Assembly: GCA_913051545.1 (NCBI GenBank)
Contig: CAJXCD010000009.1
Coordinates: 1 to 50,553, forward strand
Length of the DNA: 50,553 nt
DNA from: an uncultured Chloroflexota bacterium
GTDB taxonomy: Bacteria; Chloroflexota; Dehalococcoidia; Lucifugimonadales; CAJXCD01
Direction of reading: 5' to 3'
Numbering within the stretch: the first letter of the stretch is position 1; every line of letters starts with the position of its first letter. Positions 26,177-34,713 of this stretch are shown here, one piece after another. A program made the translations under genes and the position numbers. Below the pieces are notes generated by a model that saw nothing but the letters and a program-made list of their open reading frames with translations, was not told where the DNA came from and did not search any database.

Positions 26177-26539
26177 ATGGTATCCAGTATAGATTCTCAG
26201 ATAGAAGTATGTATAAACCAGTTTAGGGATGGATCACTAACTGAGGAAAGTTTGCTAAAACTGAAAGAATTAAGTTCATGCCGATCTCTCCGGCAAGACC
26301 TTCTTTACCTTACGTGTGGTACAACCGCTCCAGAGTCAACAGTATTTGCGATGAAAATAGTTGAAAATGGCGTAAGCAATGATGGTCCGGCGGAAACGGA
26401 TGACTGGCCTTACCAGAGTTTAATTGATGCAATCAATGATGGTTGGAGGGTCATAAAATTTCCTGAACAGGCACTATTGTTGAGCGAGGAAAAGACGTAT
26501 GGGTTAGGCTGTGAATATGTATTAGAGAGGATTAGGTAG
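26177..26539 (+). CDS. Unknown protein linked to a PhyH gene
   Basis: 120 residues from ATG 26177, which follows a ggaggg site seven bases upstream; a longer frame start at 26150 lacks one. No domain was recognised. The protein is acidic and mostly helical, with two Cys in TCGTTAPESTVF and LGCEYVL. It shows PYQSLIDAINDGWRVIKFPEQALLLSEEK, a pattern suggesting a small regulatory or binding domain. The next gene, a PhyH-family dioxygenase, starts only seven bases after its stop, so they are very probably one transcript and may act together. Confidence 0.75.
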   Translation: MVSSIDSQIEVCINQFRDGSLTEESLLKLKELSSCRSLRQDLLYLTCGTTAPESTVFAMKIVENGVSNDGPAETDDWPYQSLIDAINDGWRVIKFPEQALLLSEEKTYGLGCEYVLERIR

Positions 26540-26546
26540 TGTACAC

Positions 26547-27380
26547 ATGAAGAATTTTGATTGTGAACCAACATTAACAGACACAGAAGTTTTAGATTTT
26601 TGTAAGAAGGGGTTCATGCTCCTTGAATCAGTGGTCCCGGAAGATATAAATAAATTAGCAACAGAATATGCAGATAATAACCCGGGCTTGGAACCGATAA
26701 AGCTTCTTGAAACAGATTGGTTTGTTGATAACGTTATACTCAATAAATCTAGTGTCGGAGCTGTAAGGTCTCTTCTCGGAAGTAACCTAGGTCTTCCGCA
26801 TCGCGTCTCTAACCACCGGGGCGATGGTGCTGTGCCTGCTCAGGACTGGCATAATGACGGTGGTTCCAAGTACGGCCCCGAACTCAATTACCTTCAGGTA
26901 TTTTACTATCCGGAAGGGTGTGTTCGTGAAATGGGTCCTACTGAACTTTTGCCTGGATCACATTTCCTGTTTTCCCCTTCAAGTAGGATGGGACATTATG
27001 GAAGGATTAGGGGATCATACCATGCAGTTTGCCCACCAGGATCTATACTTATCACGGTTTATTCTATCTGGCACCGTCGTTCAGAGGCTACTATGGATGG
27101 CATACGAAATAATTTTAAATATAACTACTGGCGGACAGTTTCTCCCACGCGAGACTGGATCGAGGAGCCTGGATTTGATTATGCCAGCGCAGACTACACT
27201 GCAGGGTCATTCCCTTTGGCGCTTAGACGCCCGTCACGGGATTCCAGAGATGCCGCAGAGATGTTTTTCTGGCTGTCTGGTATACATGATAAATATGAAT
27301 GGATGGGTGGACAGGGTTGGCCTATGGATGTTAATGATGGCATTGAGTATAAGCCTTATGGTGTTCCCAAAGGATTATAA
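26547..27380 (+). CDS. PhyH-family Fe(II)/2-oxoglutarate dioxygenase
   Basis: 277 residues. The facial triad is DWHNDGG (HxD) and a distal His in IWHRRSEAT; MGPTELLPGSH is the conserved strand between them. It begins MKNFDCEPTLTDTEVLDFCKKG, closely resembling the start of the PhyH protein at 29733 (FDCAPTLTDSQVLEFC), so the two are paralogues of one sub-family. These enzymes hydroxylate diverse small molecules. It is coupled to the unknown upstream gene and shares the promoter at 26095. Confidence 0.9.
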   Translation: MKNFDCEPTLTDTEVLDFCKKGFMLLESVVPEDINKLATEYADNNPGLEPIKLLETDWFVDNVILNKSSVGAVRSLLGSNLGLPHRVSNHRGDGAVPAQDWHNDGGSKYGPELNYLQVFYYPEGCVREMGPTELLPGSHFLFSPSSRMGHYGRIRGSYHAVCPPGSILITVYSIWHRRSEATMDGIRNNFKYNYWRTVSPTRDWIEEPGFDYASADYTAGSFPLALRRPSRDSRDAAEMFFWLSGIHDKYEWMGGQGWPMDVNDGIEYKPYGVPKGL

Positions 27381-27480
27381 ACTCCTGATTTAGGTAAAAC
27401 TAACCGCATTACTGCGAACCTGAAGCCCACTAAATTGAGTGACTGATTAAATTCCAATTTGCCGATGTTTTGCCTACGGA

Positions 27481-28470
27481 TCAGTTTATGATCCCATTTT
27501 CTCTCATCCAGCATATCTGGTCTGTCAGTGATTCTGTCCAATTCCTGGGTTTGAATCCTAATTCTTTTCTAGCTAATTGGGATGATATCATTGAATTACT
27601 ACCTAATGTTTTTATCGAGTATGGTGTAAGAACAGCATCCTTCCCAATAAAACTGGCTCCGAAACCACTGGCATAACTAGCTAAATTAGCCAATTTAATA
27701 GGTATCTTTATCTTAGGACTAAGTATCCTCGTATTCAGTTGTAACTCATTGAAAAATTCTTCCACGGTTACTGCTTGGCCAGACAGTATATAGTGTTGTC
27801 CCGGATTTCCATTTTGACTAGCAGATATTGTACCCGTTGCTACATCTCTAACATCTACAAAATCATACCCTCCGGATACGTAAGCAGGGATTTTTCTGGA
27901 GCAATATAAACTTATAGTTCGACCAATGTAGGAACTATGATAATCGTACGGTCCAATTATTCCGGTAGGGCATACTATGACACATTCCAAAGATCCATTT
28001 TGAGATGATTTTATTACTTCAATAGTTGCAAGAGCTTTAGATTTACCGTAATCGCCCTCTACCAAATCCGGATCAATCACATTGGTTTCGTTTGTAATCA
28101 CACTTTCCGGAGATGGTGGAATTGCATGGATTGAGCTCGTGTATATTAGTCGTTCGACTGAATTTTTTTCACAGGCATCAATTACGTTAAGAGTACCTCT
28201 TACATTCACATCAAACATCTTGGTTCCCATACGTGGCATTATTGATACCAGGCCTGCAAGATGGAAAACTTGATTTGTTCCTTTAAACGCGTTCGACAGA
28301 CTGCTAGGGTCTGTTACGTCACCGAGTACAATTTCCACGTCAAGATCATTTATAGAGTTAGTCATGGAAGATTTTCTGACCAACACTCGGACACGGTATC
28401 CTAAGAACAACAGTTGACGTATTAATGCACTGCCTAAATGTCCGGTTCCTCCAGTTACACAAACTAACAA
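27481..28470 (-). CDS. NAD-dependent epimerase/dehydratase (dihydroflavonol reductase-like SDR)
   Basis: 329 residues, TTG start at 28470 with an aggtg site further upstream. GGTGHLGSALI (residues 7-17) is the cofactor motif, followed by FHLAGLVS, IYTSSIHA and a GKSKA segment holding the YxxxK equivalent (YGKSK). VCPTGIIGPYD and FVDVRDVATG are typical of the extended SDR group. It begins 32 bases downstream of panB on the same strand, so it may share its transcript. Substrate unknown. Confidence 0.88.
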   Translation of the reverse strand: MLVCVTGGTGHLGSALIRQLLFLGYRVRVLVRKSSMTNSINDLDVEIVLGDVTDPSSLSNAFKGTNQVFHLAGLVSIMPRMGTKMFDVNVRGTLNVIDACEKNSVERLIYTSSIHAIPPSPESVITNETNVIDPDLVEGDYGKSKALATIEVIKSSQNGSLECVIVCPTGIIGPYDYHSSYIGRTISLYCSRKIPAYVSGGYDFVDVRDVATGTISASQNGNPGQHYILSGQAVTVEEFFNELQLNTRILSPKIKIPIKLANLASYASGFGASFIGKDAVLTPYSIKTLGSNSMISSQLARKELGFKPRNWTESLTDQICWMRENGIIN

Positions 28471-28501
28471 TGTAAATTTTCACCTGTGACGATAGAAAAA
28501 T

Positions 28502-29362
28502 CTAGATACTATTTAGTACCTTATCTAATTCTGTTTTTTTGATGTGATATGAGTGTTCGTCTGTAGGGAATTCCTGATTTACTACATCGTTTACGTATGA
28601 ACTAAATGTCTCAAGTATTTGAGTACTGAGATTCATATATTTTTTGGCAAATTTGGGGGTGAAGCTGTCAAACATTCCTAGAATATCATGAGCGACTAAT
28701 CCCTGACCATCACAATACATACCAGCGCCGTAGCTGATAGTTGGGATTCTTAGGCGTTCTGTCACGATTTTAGATACTTGGTCAGGAACGCACTCTAGAA
28801 TGATCGCAAAAGCTCCTGAATCTTCTATAGCGAGAGCATCTTCAATAACTTTGACAGCTGTTTGTGCGTCTCTACCCTGAGTTTTGTAGCCACCTAATAG
28901 AGAGGCATGTTGTGGCGTCAGTCCAACATGTCCCATCACAGGTATCCCTGCATCTACTATTGCTTTTACTGTATGTACTGCGCTTACTCCTCCCTCAACT
29001 TTTACTGCGTCAGTACCACCTTCTTGCATAAACCGACCAGCATTAATTATCGCTTCCCTTTCAGAAGTTGTATTTGACATAAATGGCATGTCTCCAACAA
29101 CGAAGGCATATTTAGTAGCTCTTGTTACTGCTTTAGTGTGATGTAGCATTTCTTCAAGAGACACAGAGACAGTTGACTCGTAACCCAGGACAGTCATTGC
29201 TAAGGAATCCCCTACAAGGATTGTGTCCAACCCTGCCTTATCTGCAAGGATGGCCATGGGATAGTCCGGAATACTTAGCATAGTAATCTTGCGTTCACTT
29301 TCCTTAATTGCTTGGATATCAAGAACAGTGGTTTTTTTCCTTACGTTATTCTTTACAGACAT
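28502..29362 (-). CDS. panB: 3-methyl-2-oxobutanoate hydroxymethyltransferase
   Basis: 286 residues. The family signature is clear: LSIPDYPMAILADKAGLDTILVGDS, VVGDMPFMS, AVKVEGG, PVMGHVGLTPQ and ILECVPDQVS, which contain the Mg2+-binding Asp/Glu residues and the catalytic Glu. PanB makes ketopantoate from 2-oxoisovalerate and methylene-tetrahydrofolate, the first step to pantothenate and CoA. ATG 29362 is preceded by gggagat. A PanE-like reductase for the next step is at 9712-10650. panC and panD are not in the window. Confidence 0.96.
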   Translation of the reverse strand: MSVKNNVRKKTTVLDIQAIKESERKITMLSIPDYPMAILADKAGLDTILVGDSLAMTVLGYESTVSVSLEEMLHHTKAVTRATKYAFVVGDMPFMSNTTSEREAIINAGRFMQEGGTDAVKVEGGVSAVHTVKAIVDAGIPVMGHVGLTPQHASLLGGYKTQGRDAQTAVKVIEDALAIEDSGAFAIILECVPDQVSKIVTERLRIPTISYGAGMYCDGQGLVAHDILGMFDSFTPKFAKKYMNLSTQILETFSSYVNDVVNQEFPTDEHSYHIKKTELDKVLNSI

Positions 29363-29732
29363 ATTTATATCTCCCTAAATAACTATATTTAGTATTATTG
29401 ACATCGTCAGTACATTTGAATCTATTCACGTCAACCGTGATTTATGAATTATCCCATATGTACATTATTCAGCACATGATACTAAAAGTCATTCATTCTG
29501 GTTATTTTAGCAGTAGCAATTATTAAAGACATTTATATTACATTCATACAAATTCGTGTTTATTTTGCGTTTTGGTTAGCTTTTATATGAGGCTATTCAC
29601 TTAGATTGACATTAGACCGTGTATCTATGAACGCTTATGTGCCCGGTTCAATTAGGGTAATAATATTGATGATATAATCGTCGCTTGCTGAGAAGGCACT
29701 TACTTGTTGAAACATTATAGGAGTGAGTTTTA
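29363..29732 (+). promoter_or_regulatory. 370-bp AT-rich intergenic region between divergent panB and PhyH
   Basis: No open reading frame with coding character was seen on either strand. A TATAAT hexamer at 29673-29678 lies about 55 bases before the PhyH ATG at 29733, without a good -35 at standard distance; a TTGACA at 29606-29611 is too far from it. The gap should carry the promoters of both neighbours. The ataggagtg ribosome-binding site is at its right end. Confidence 0.4.
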
Positions 29733-30650
29733 ATGAAATATGACAGTTCAAATAGAACATTTGATTGTGCCCCTACCCTTACAGACAGTCAAGTTTTAGA
29801 GTTCTGCAGGCTGGGGTATTTGATCATAGATGGGGTAGTACCTGACGAAGTCAATCAGCGTACATGCGATTACTTGAACGGTAAATTGCCATCCAATCCT
29901 AGTTATATTCCTGCAGGTTTTACAAGAGAGAGAGTTGATGCAATGCAGACATCAAATGAACCGAGCTCTCTATTACTAGAAGATTGGTTTAATGAGAATG
30001 TGATAATGAATTCTCAGTTGGCTGGTGCCCTGAGATCTTTGTTAGGGAGAGATGTAGGTTTACCCGTCATAGTAAGCCGACATAGTGTAGAAACTCCTAG
30101 TCCAGCGCAGGGATGGCACCATGATGCAGATCGTGTGTTTGGTCCCGAACTGAGGTATTTAGAGGTTTTTTACTACCCACAAGACACACCGGACGAAATG
30201 GGACCTACCGAGGTAGTACCATCGTCACATATATTTCGCGTAAATCGTGACGAAAATGATAGTGGTGTTTTGACAGCTGCCTCAGCTGGATCTTTCGTTA
30301 TCCACTCCCAATCTATCCTTCATAGAAGAGGTAGTTCCACATCGAAAGGCTTGCGTCATATGTTGAAATATGATTACTGGCGTACTGTATTACCGGAAAA
30401 AGACTGGATTACAGAGCCTGAATTTGATCCACATGATGGCGATTACGGTCCTCATGAGATTAACAGATATGTTGCACACATGTTTTCGTGGTTGTGTGGT
30501 AAAGGGGATGAGTTTAGGCTTATTGGTGGTCAGGCGTGGCCTTGGAACCATCCTAATAAGATAGGGCCTTCATACGGCTTTGGTAGCAAAGAAGGATATG
30601 TGCCTGACTGGAGAGGTGAAGGTCACGACGGTTATGCGCATCCACGCTAA
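29733..30650 (+). CDS. PhyH-family Fe(II)/2-oxoglutarate dioxygenase
   Basis: 305 residues, ATG 29733 with an aggag site. It has GWHHDADR (HxD, with an extra His), MGPTEVVPSSH and a distal His in ILHRRGSSTSKGLR, so the iron triad is complete. The N-terminus FDCAPTLTDSQVLEFC matches the paralogue at 26547. It carries an extra segment (about residues 50-75) relative to that paralogue. Stand-alone transcription unit; a hypothetical gene converges 16 bases downstream. Substrate unknown. Confidence 0.9.
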   Translation: MKYDSSNRTFDCAPTLTDSQVLEFCRLGYLIIDGVVPDEVNQRTCDYLNGKLPSNPSYIPAGFTRERVDAMQTSNEPSSLLLEDWFNENVIMNSQLAGALRSLLGRDVGLPVIVSRHSVETPSPAQGWHHDADRVFGPELRYLEVFYYPQDTPDEMGPTEVVPSSHIFRVNRDENDSGVLTAASAGSFVIHSQSILHRRGSSTSKGLRHMLKYDYWRTVLPEKDWITEPEFDPHDGDYGPHEINRYVAHMFSWLCGKGDEFRLIGGQAWPWNHPNKIGPSYGFGSKEGYVPDWRGEGHDGYAHPR

Positions 30651-30665
30651 ATCAGGAAGTAATCC

Positions 30666-30875
30666 TTAGTCTTCACTGTTTTGATTCAATTCGTCTATTA
30701 GTAATTGTACTCGGTTGGGCGGATTTTCTTCGTATGGTTTAGGGTGTCCAATATGCCAGCATTTGTGAACGCTACATAGGTATGCCACCATATTTTGGCC
30801 ATCAGTAACGCCGTATTCTATAAATTCTTCTGCCTCTCTTTTGGTGCGAAAGGCGACTTTCCAATTGCATTTCAT
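30666..30875 (-). CDS. Small Cys/His protein of unknown function
   Basis: 69 residues. The N-terminal part KVAFRTKREAEEFIEYG and the later YLCSVHKCWHIGH give a C...H.C.H arrangement that could bind one zinc. It resembles short zinc-ribbon-like proteins that read YxCxxCxxWHxG, with His in place of the second Cys. ATG 30875 has only a weak ribosome-binding site. It lies 21 bases downstream of the neighbouring frames on neither side in operon order: PhyH converges on its end and the sulfatase-like gene is on the same strand just behind it. Confidence 0.6.
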   Translation of the reverse strand: MKCNWKVAFRTKREAEEFIEYGVTDGQNMVAYLCSVHKCWHIGHPKPYEENPPNRVQLLIDELNQNSED

Positions 30876-30896
30876 TTTATATTCTCGTGAGTATCT

Positions 30897-32333
30897 TTAT
30901 AGAGGACGCGGGGCTAGTGCACTGCATCCCGGGGCATCCGTTTGAGTTCTTGCAAGTTCAATCAGGTATTCAGGGAATTCTCCCCCAGCATCTTTAACAG
31001 CTTTAGCAAAAAGTTTTTCTACTATTTCTGGTCTTTCATTAGCTAGGTTCTTTTCCCTTGGTGACTTAAGATTCAAGTCGTACAAAAATGCACCTGTCCC
31101 ATCTACCTTTGTGTTTAACCACCAATGGTCATTGACTACTGTAAATGCTGAACCCCACGCTATAGTAGCGTGTTCCCGGTGATGATTGTCACCACTTTGC
31201 TGGATATCCAGGAGGGAACGGCCTTCCATTGGTGTCTTAGGATCTACTCCGGCGAAATCCAATATAGTAGGAGGTATGTCTGTGTGTTGAACTATTGCAT
31301 CTAATTTTTGTCCACTTCCATTGCCTCCTGGAGGTCTTACCATAAGTGGGATGTCATAGACGCTTGGTTCTGATGGATATCCTCTTTTCCCTAGGTAACC
31401 TTCCTCACCGAAAGAATGACCATGGTCTGTAGTAAGGATTAGTAGTGTATTGTCCAATAGTCCTCGAGTTCTGAGGGATTCGAACAAGTATCTGAACCAT
31501 CTGTCACACATGGTTACAAGCCCGGAATAGTTTGCTTTGGTCCGTGACAGAAGCTGCGGTGGCCAATCTGACACATCATCATATGTAGACATTACTTGCT
31601 CTGGTCCCTCCGAACCATCATAAAGCTGGCGGTAGTGATCTGGCACGAACCATGGTTCGTGGGGGTCAAAACTCTCTATACATAGAAAGAAATTATCAGC
31701 ATCATTATTATGGTCAAGCCATCTTACGGCTTCTAGCATTACCTGTGGAACGAAATAGTCTTCCTCACGTATTCTGCCATACATATTTTTTAGGCATTGA
31801 CGTACGAAGCTGAGTCTTAAATCATTTATTAGTAAAGACGGTACCCACTTAGCAAGTTCTTCGTCAGATATCTCTGGTCCACTTCTTTGCGGATCTCCTT
31901 CTTGACCTCGCAGAAAGGTCCACTGGTCAAAGCCTCTCCAAAAATTCTTGGATGGTTTAAACATGTGATATACATCAGCGATAAGTCCAGTTCGGTAACC
32001 TGATTCCTGAAGCACTTCTGCTATGGTGTGTTGCTCTTCCGGAATAGGACCCCAACCTGGTGCGCCTCTAAAATCACCCTTTAACGAAAAATCACCGTTA
32101 TGGAAAGGATATGTTCTTTGACCAGTATAAATTGCTCTTCTTGCGGGTAGAGTTGGCAAAGATTCAGGGAACGCCCTATCAAATATAATCGATTCTGAAG
32201 CAAGACTATCGAAATTTGGCGTTTTCACATTTCCCCATGGTGGGGATCCATATGCACTAATACAATCTTTACGAAGTGTGTCGAATATCAGCAGAATAAC
32301 ATTCCTGCTGGCACCAGAATTGCGTTTTGTCAT
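30897..32333 (-). CDS. Sulfatase-fold hydrolase with Thr at the nucleophile position
   Basis: 478 residues from ATG 32333, which follows AGGAG by six bases; a TTG 15 bases upstream is less likely. The alkaline-phosphatase/sulfatase fold is shown by VILLIFDTLRKD near the N-terminus (metal Asp), the TLPARRAIYTG block, and LTTDHGHSFGEEG (metal Asp-His). In sulfatases the block reads C/S-x-P-x-R, with Cys or Ser oxidised to formylglycine. Here Thr61 takes that place, which cannot form formylglycine but is the nucleophile in the phosphodiesterase branch. It may hydrolyse phosphate or phosphonate esters rather than sulfates. No signal peptide is evident. Confidence 0.85.
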   Translation of the reverse strand: MTKRNSGASRNVILLIFDTLRKDCISAYGSPPWGNVKTPNFDSLASESIIFDRAFPESLPTLPARRAIYTGQRTYPFHNGDFSLKGDFRGAPGWGPIPEEQHTIAEVLQESGYRTGLIADVYHMFKPSKNFWRGFDQWTFLRGQEGDPQRSGPEISDEELAKWVPSLLINDLRLSFVRQCLKNMYGRIREEDYFVPQVMLEAVRWLDHNNDADNFFLCIESFDPHEPWFVPDHYRQLYDGSEGPEQVMSTYDDVSDWPPQLLSRTKANYSGLVTMCDRWFRYLFESLRTRGLLDNTLLILTTDHGHSFGEEGYLGKRGYPSEPSVYDIPLMVRPPGGNGSGQKLDAIVQHTDIPPTILDFAGVDPKTPMEGRSLLDIQQSGDNHHREHATIAWGSAFTVVNDHWWLNTKVDGTGAFLYDLNLKSPREKNLANERPEIVEKLFAKAVKDAGGEFPEYLIELARTQTDAPGCSALAPRPL

Positions 32334-32404
32334 TATCACTCCTATCAAACGTAAAAGTTATTATATAATTTTTTGAAGGACGTATGAGAGTATAATGATT
32401 TCCA

Positions 32405-33553
32405 CTAAAGTACCAAAACACTCCCATATTTACTAACTATTTCTGAGTTCAGGTCTGCACCAAGTCCTGCTGATTTTGGCAACCATAACCTGCCCTGTTG
32501 AATTTTCTCTAAAGGAGTTAGTAAGAGGTATCTCCAGTCGACTTCCTTTACAGAATGTTCAAGTGCTGAATGACCCCCCACCGCTGCGGTAGCATGGGCA
32601 CTCGCTAGTAAAGAAACCGGGCCTGATGGACTGTGTAGAGAATAATTTCTTCCTGCTTTGATTGCTGATCTGCCTATTGTGACTGCTTCCTTGATTCCCC
32701 CGCAGTGTTTTACATCTGGCATTATGGTCATTAAGGATTCATTCGAAACCAATTTATTAAATGAATTACGGCCGTATAATAGTTCGCCGCCAGAAATGGG
32801 AATCGGAGAGGAGGATGCAATCCTTTTCTGTACTTCGGTACATGATTTAGGGTTGATGGGTTCTTCAAACCACTCTACCCCTACTTCAGATAGTTCTTTA
32901 GAGACTATAATTGCACTTGTTTCGTCAAATCTGCTGTGACAGTCGACTAGTATACGGATATTGTCCCCAACGGTATCCCTAATTGTAGATACTCTTTTTA
33001 CTCCTAGTGTAGCCATTTCAACAATTTCCTTTGATGACTTAGATGCAGTAACTTCGTCGAAAGGAGCACATTTTATGATTTCAAAACCATTGTCTACTGC
33101 CCATGAAGCCATAGATGCGAATGCTTCTGGGGACCGGTTATCGGACATAGATCTATTAATGTTTGCATATAGTTGTATGCTCTCTGTTAATTTACCTCCT
33201 AGCGCTTCAGTTAATGTTAGACCTTTCTGCGTTGACTGATTTTGAAATATGGCTGATCTCAGACAACTGATAGCAGTAGCTTTTATAAGGTCGGTCTGAA
33301 GGACGTTTAGGGGAACATTCAAAAGTTTCGGGATGTCAGCTTCGTTAACAACACACCTGTTTTTTAGGTGGTGTAATGCTTCTGATATGATTTTACAGGT
33401 CGCGAGAGTCTTTTCATCGTTACTAATTGTTAGCTCTACAAGACTCGAGATTCCTTCTGAATCAAGGAATTTAGCCATAGTCCATCTTGTGCGATAATTG
33501 ACAGTAATATCTATGAATTCTACAGACGTAAGTTTTACTTGGTTCGACATCAT
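32405..33553 (-). CDS. Enolase-superfamily protein (mandelate racemase/muconate lactonizing type)
   Basis: 382 residues (ATG 33553 or the next codon at 33550). The barrel metal ligands are Asp in VDCHSRF, Glu in WFEEP and Glu in SGGELLYG. The second-strand base motif is IKCAPFD, with Lys but no second Lys, and a His lies in SLHSPSGPVS, as in the sugar-acid dehydratases. The N-terminal capping domain is less conserved. Such enzymes abstract a proton alpha to a carboxylate, racemising or dehydrating sugar acids. It starts 8 bases downstream of a 5'-3' exonuclease on the same strand. Confidence 0.88.
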   Translation of the reverse strand: MMSNQVKLTSVEFIDITVNYRTRWTMAKFLDSEGISSLVELTISNDEKTLATCKIISEALHHLKNRCVVNEADIPKLLNVPLNVLQTDLIKATAISCLRSAIFQNQSTQKGLTLTEALGGKLTESIQLYANINRSMSDNRSPEAFASMASWAVDNGFEIIKCAPFDEVTASKSSKEIVEMATLGVKRVSTIRDTVGDNIRILVDCHSRFDETSAIIVSKELSEVGVEWFEEPINPKSCTEVQKRIASSSPIPISGGELLYGRNSFNKLVSNESLMTIMPDVKHCGGIKEAVTIGRSAIKAGRNYSLHSPSGPVSLLASAHATAAVGGHSALEHSVKEVDWRYLLLTPLEKIQQGRLWLPKSAGLGADLNSEIVSKYGSVLVL

Positions 33554-33560
33554 TTACAGT

Positions 33561-34436
33561 CTAATCTTTCCACACGTGGGGTATATTTTTCAGGCGTTCT
33601 GAATCCAATTCATCACATAATTGAATGTAATATTTTTGATTAACCCCTTTCCATAGAAGATCATCCAATGTTTCCGATAGAGGCACATCTATTCTCAGAG
33701 TTGCCAGTGTGCGGTACAGAAGAGCATCTTCCCTACCCTCCTTAAGTGCGATGGAAATTTTATTTGACCCTCTAGGCGAGATGTCCCATTCTAAATAGTT
33801 GTCAGGGATATTCTCCAAATGGACGTATCTATTGAGAACTTGAGCTGTCGATTTAGTTCCCCATCCGGATATTCCGGGTATTCCATCAGCCTTGTCACCT
33901 ACTAGTGCAAGGTAATCAGGGATCGATGATGGTGACACTCCGAACTTTTTTGTCACACCGTTTTCAGATAGGAGTACCCCTCTTCGTCTATCTAAAGTTG
34001 TAACCCTTTCTCCTTTTACCATCTGAGTCAAGTCTTTGTCTGGAGAACATATTACAATTTGGCTGACCCTATGGTCTGTACTCCACCTCTCGGCAGCCGT
34101 AGCGAGGGCATCATCGGCTTCATATTCGGTCATGGGCCAGACAGTTATCCCTAGAGCAGATGTCGAAAGCTCTGCTAATTCAAATTGATCCAGTAGATCT
34201 TTTGGTATTCCTTCACCAGTCTTATATCCATAAAATAGTTTATTCCTGAAAGATTCGATTACGTGGTCAAATGCACATGCCACATGGGTAACATCTGGTT
34301 CCCTAAGCAGAGATAGGAGTGTCTGTATAAGTCCGCGTACCGCTCCGACCTCCCTGCCATTTTTGGTTCTGAAAGAAGGGGTAGCAAAATAGCATCTAAA
34401 TAATTCGTATGTGCCGTCAACAAGGTGTATCTTCAT
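33561..34436 (-). CDS. Stand-alone 5'-3' exonuclease (Pol I N-domain/FEN type)
   Basis: 291 residues. The acidic metal-binding residues are in HLVDGTYELFR, AFDHVIESFR, TEYEADDALA and CSPDKDLTQMV; a helix-three-turn-helix element follows as LVGDKADGIPGISGWGTKSTAQ. This is the 5' nuclease domain found at the front of DNA polymerase I and as a free protein in some bacteria. Length is right for the free form. It could remove RNA primers or flaps. It is the first gene before the enolase-like gene, an odd pairing with no evident functional link. Confidence 0.92.
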   Translation of the reverse strand: MKIHLVDGTYELFRCYFATPSFRTKNGREVGAVRGLIQTLLSLLREPDVTHVACAFDHVIESFRNKLFYGYKTGEGIPKDLLDQFELAELSTSALGITVWPMTEYEADDALATAAERWSTDHRVSQIVICSPDKDLTQMVKGERVTTLDRRRGVLLSENGVTKKFGVSPSSIPDYLALVGDKADGIPGISGWGTKSTAQVLNRYVHLENIPDNYLEWDISPRGSNKISIALKEGREDALLYRTLATLRIDVPLSETLDDLLWKGVNQKYYIQLCDELDSERLKNIPHVWKD

Positions 34437-34511
34437 TGTTTGAAGTTACAGAAATCTTGGTTTGTATCGGTATCGTATATATTTATACTAGTCGTACCAT
34501 ATTAGGCATCC

Positions 34512-34540
34512 TTGACACAATATTGTATCGGCAGTAGAGT
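34512..34540 (+). promoter_or_regulatory. Possible promoter and short palindromes upstream of 34714
   Basis: TTGACA (34512-34517), a 17-base spacer and TAGAGT (34535-34540). It overlaps a palindrome acaatattgt (34517-34526). Two more short palindromes follow: cacatgtg (34602-34609) and acaca-tat-tgtgt (34622-34634). The 277-bp gap (34437-34713) otherwise has no gene. A strong aaggagg (34650-34656) lies 58 bases before the ATG used for the next gene. Confidence 0.4.
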
Positions 34541-34713
34541 CCAGAAAAATTCAGGATTTTACCCAATATCCGTACTAATATCTGATAAGGTGATTTAAAT
34601 GCACATGTGTCAAAGCTTGAAACACATATTGTGTAATGGGCGATTAATTAAGGAGGAATCCAATTACTAGGATTGATCGACGAAGTGTTCAAAATTCATG
34701 CGAACATAAAAAC

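Noticed and set aside
26824-27393. A long alternative + strand frame inside the PhyH gene
   Set aside because: It overlaps a clear dioxygenase gene in another frame and shows no recognisable protein.
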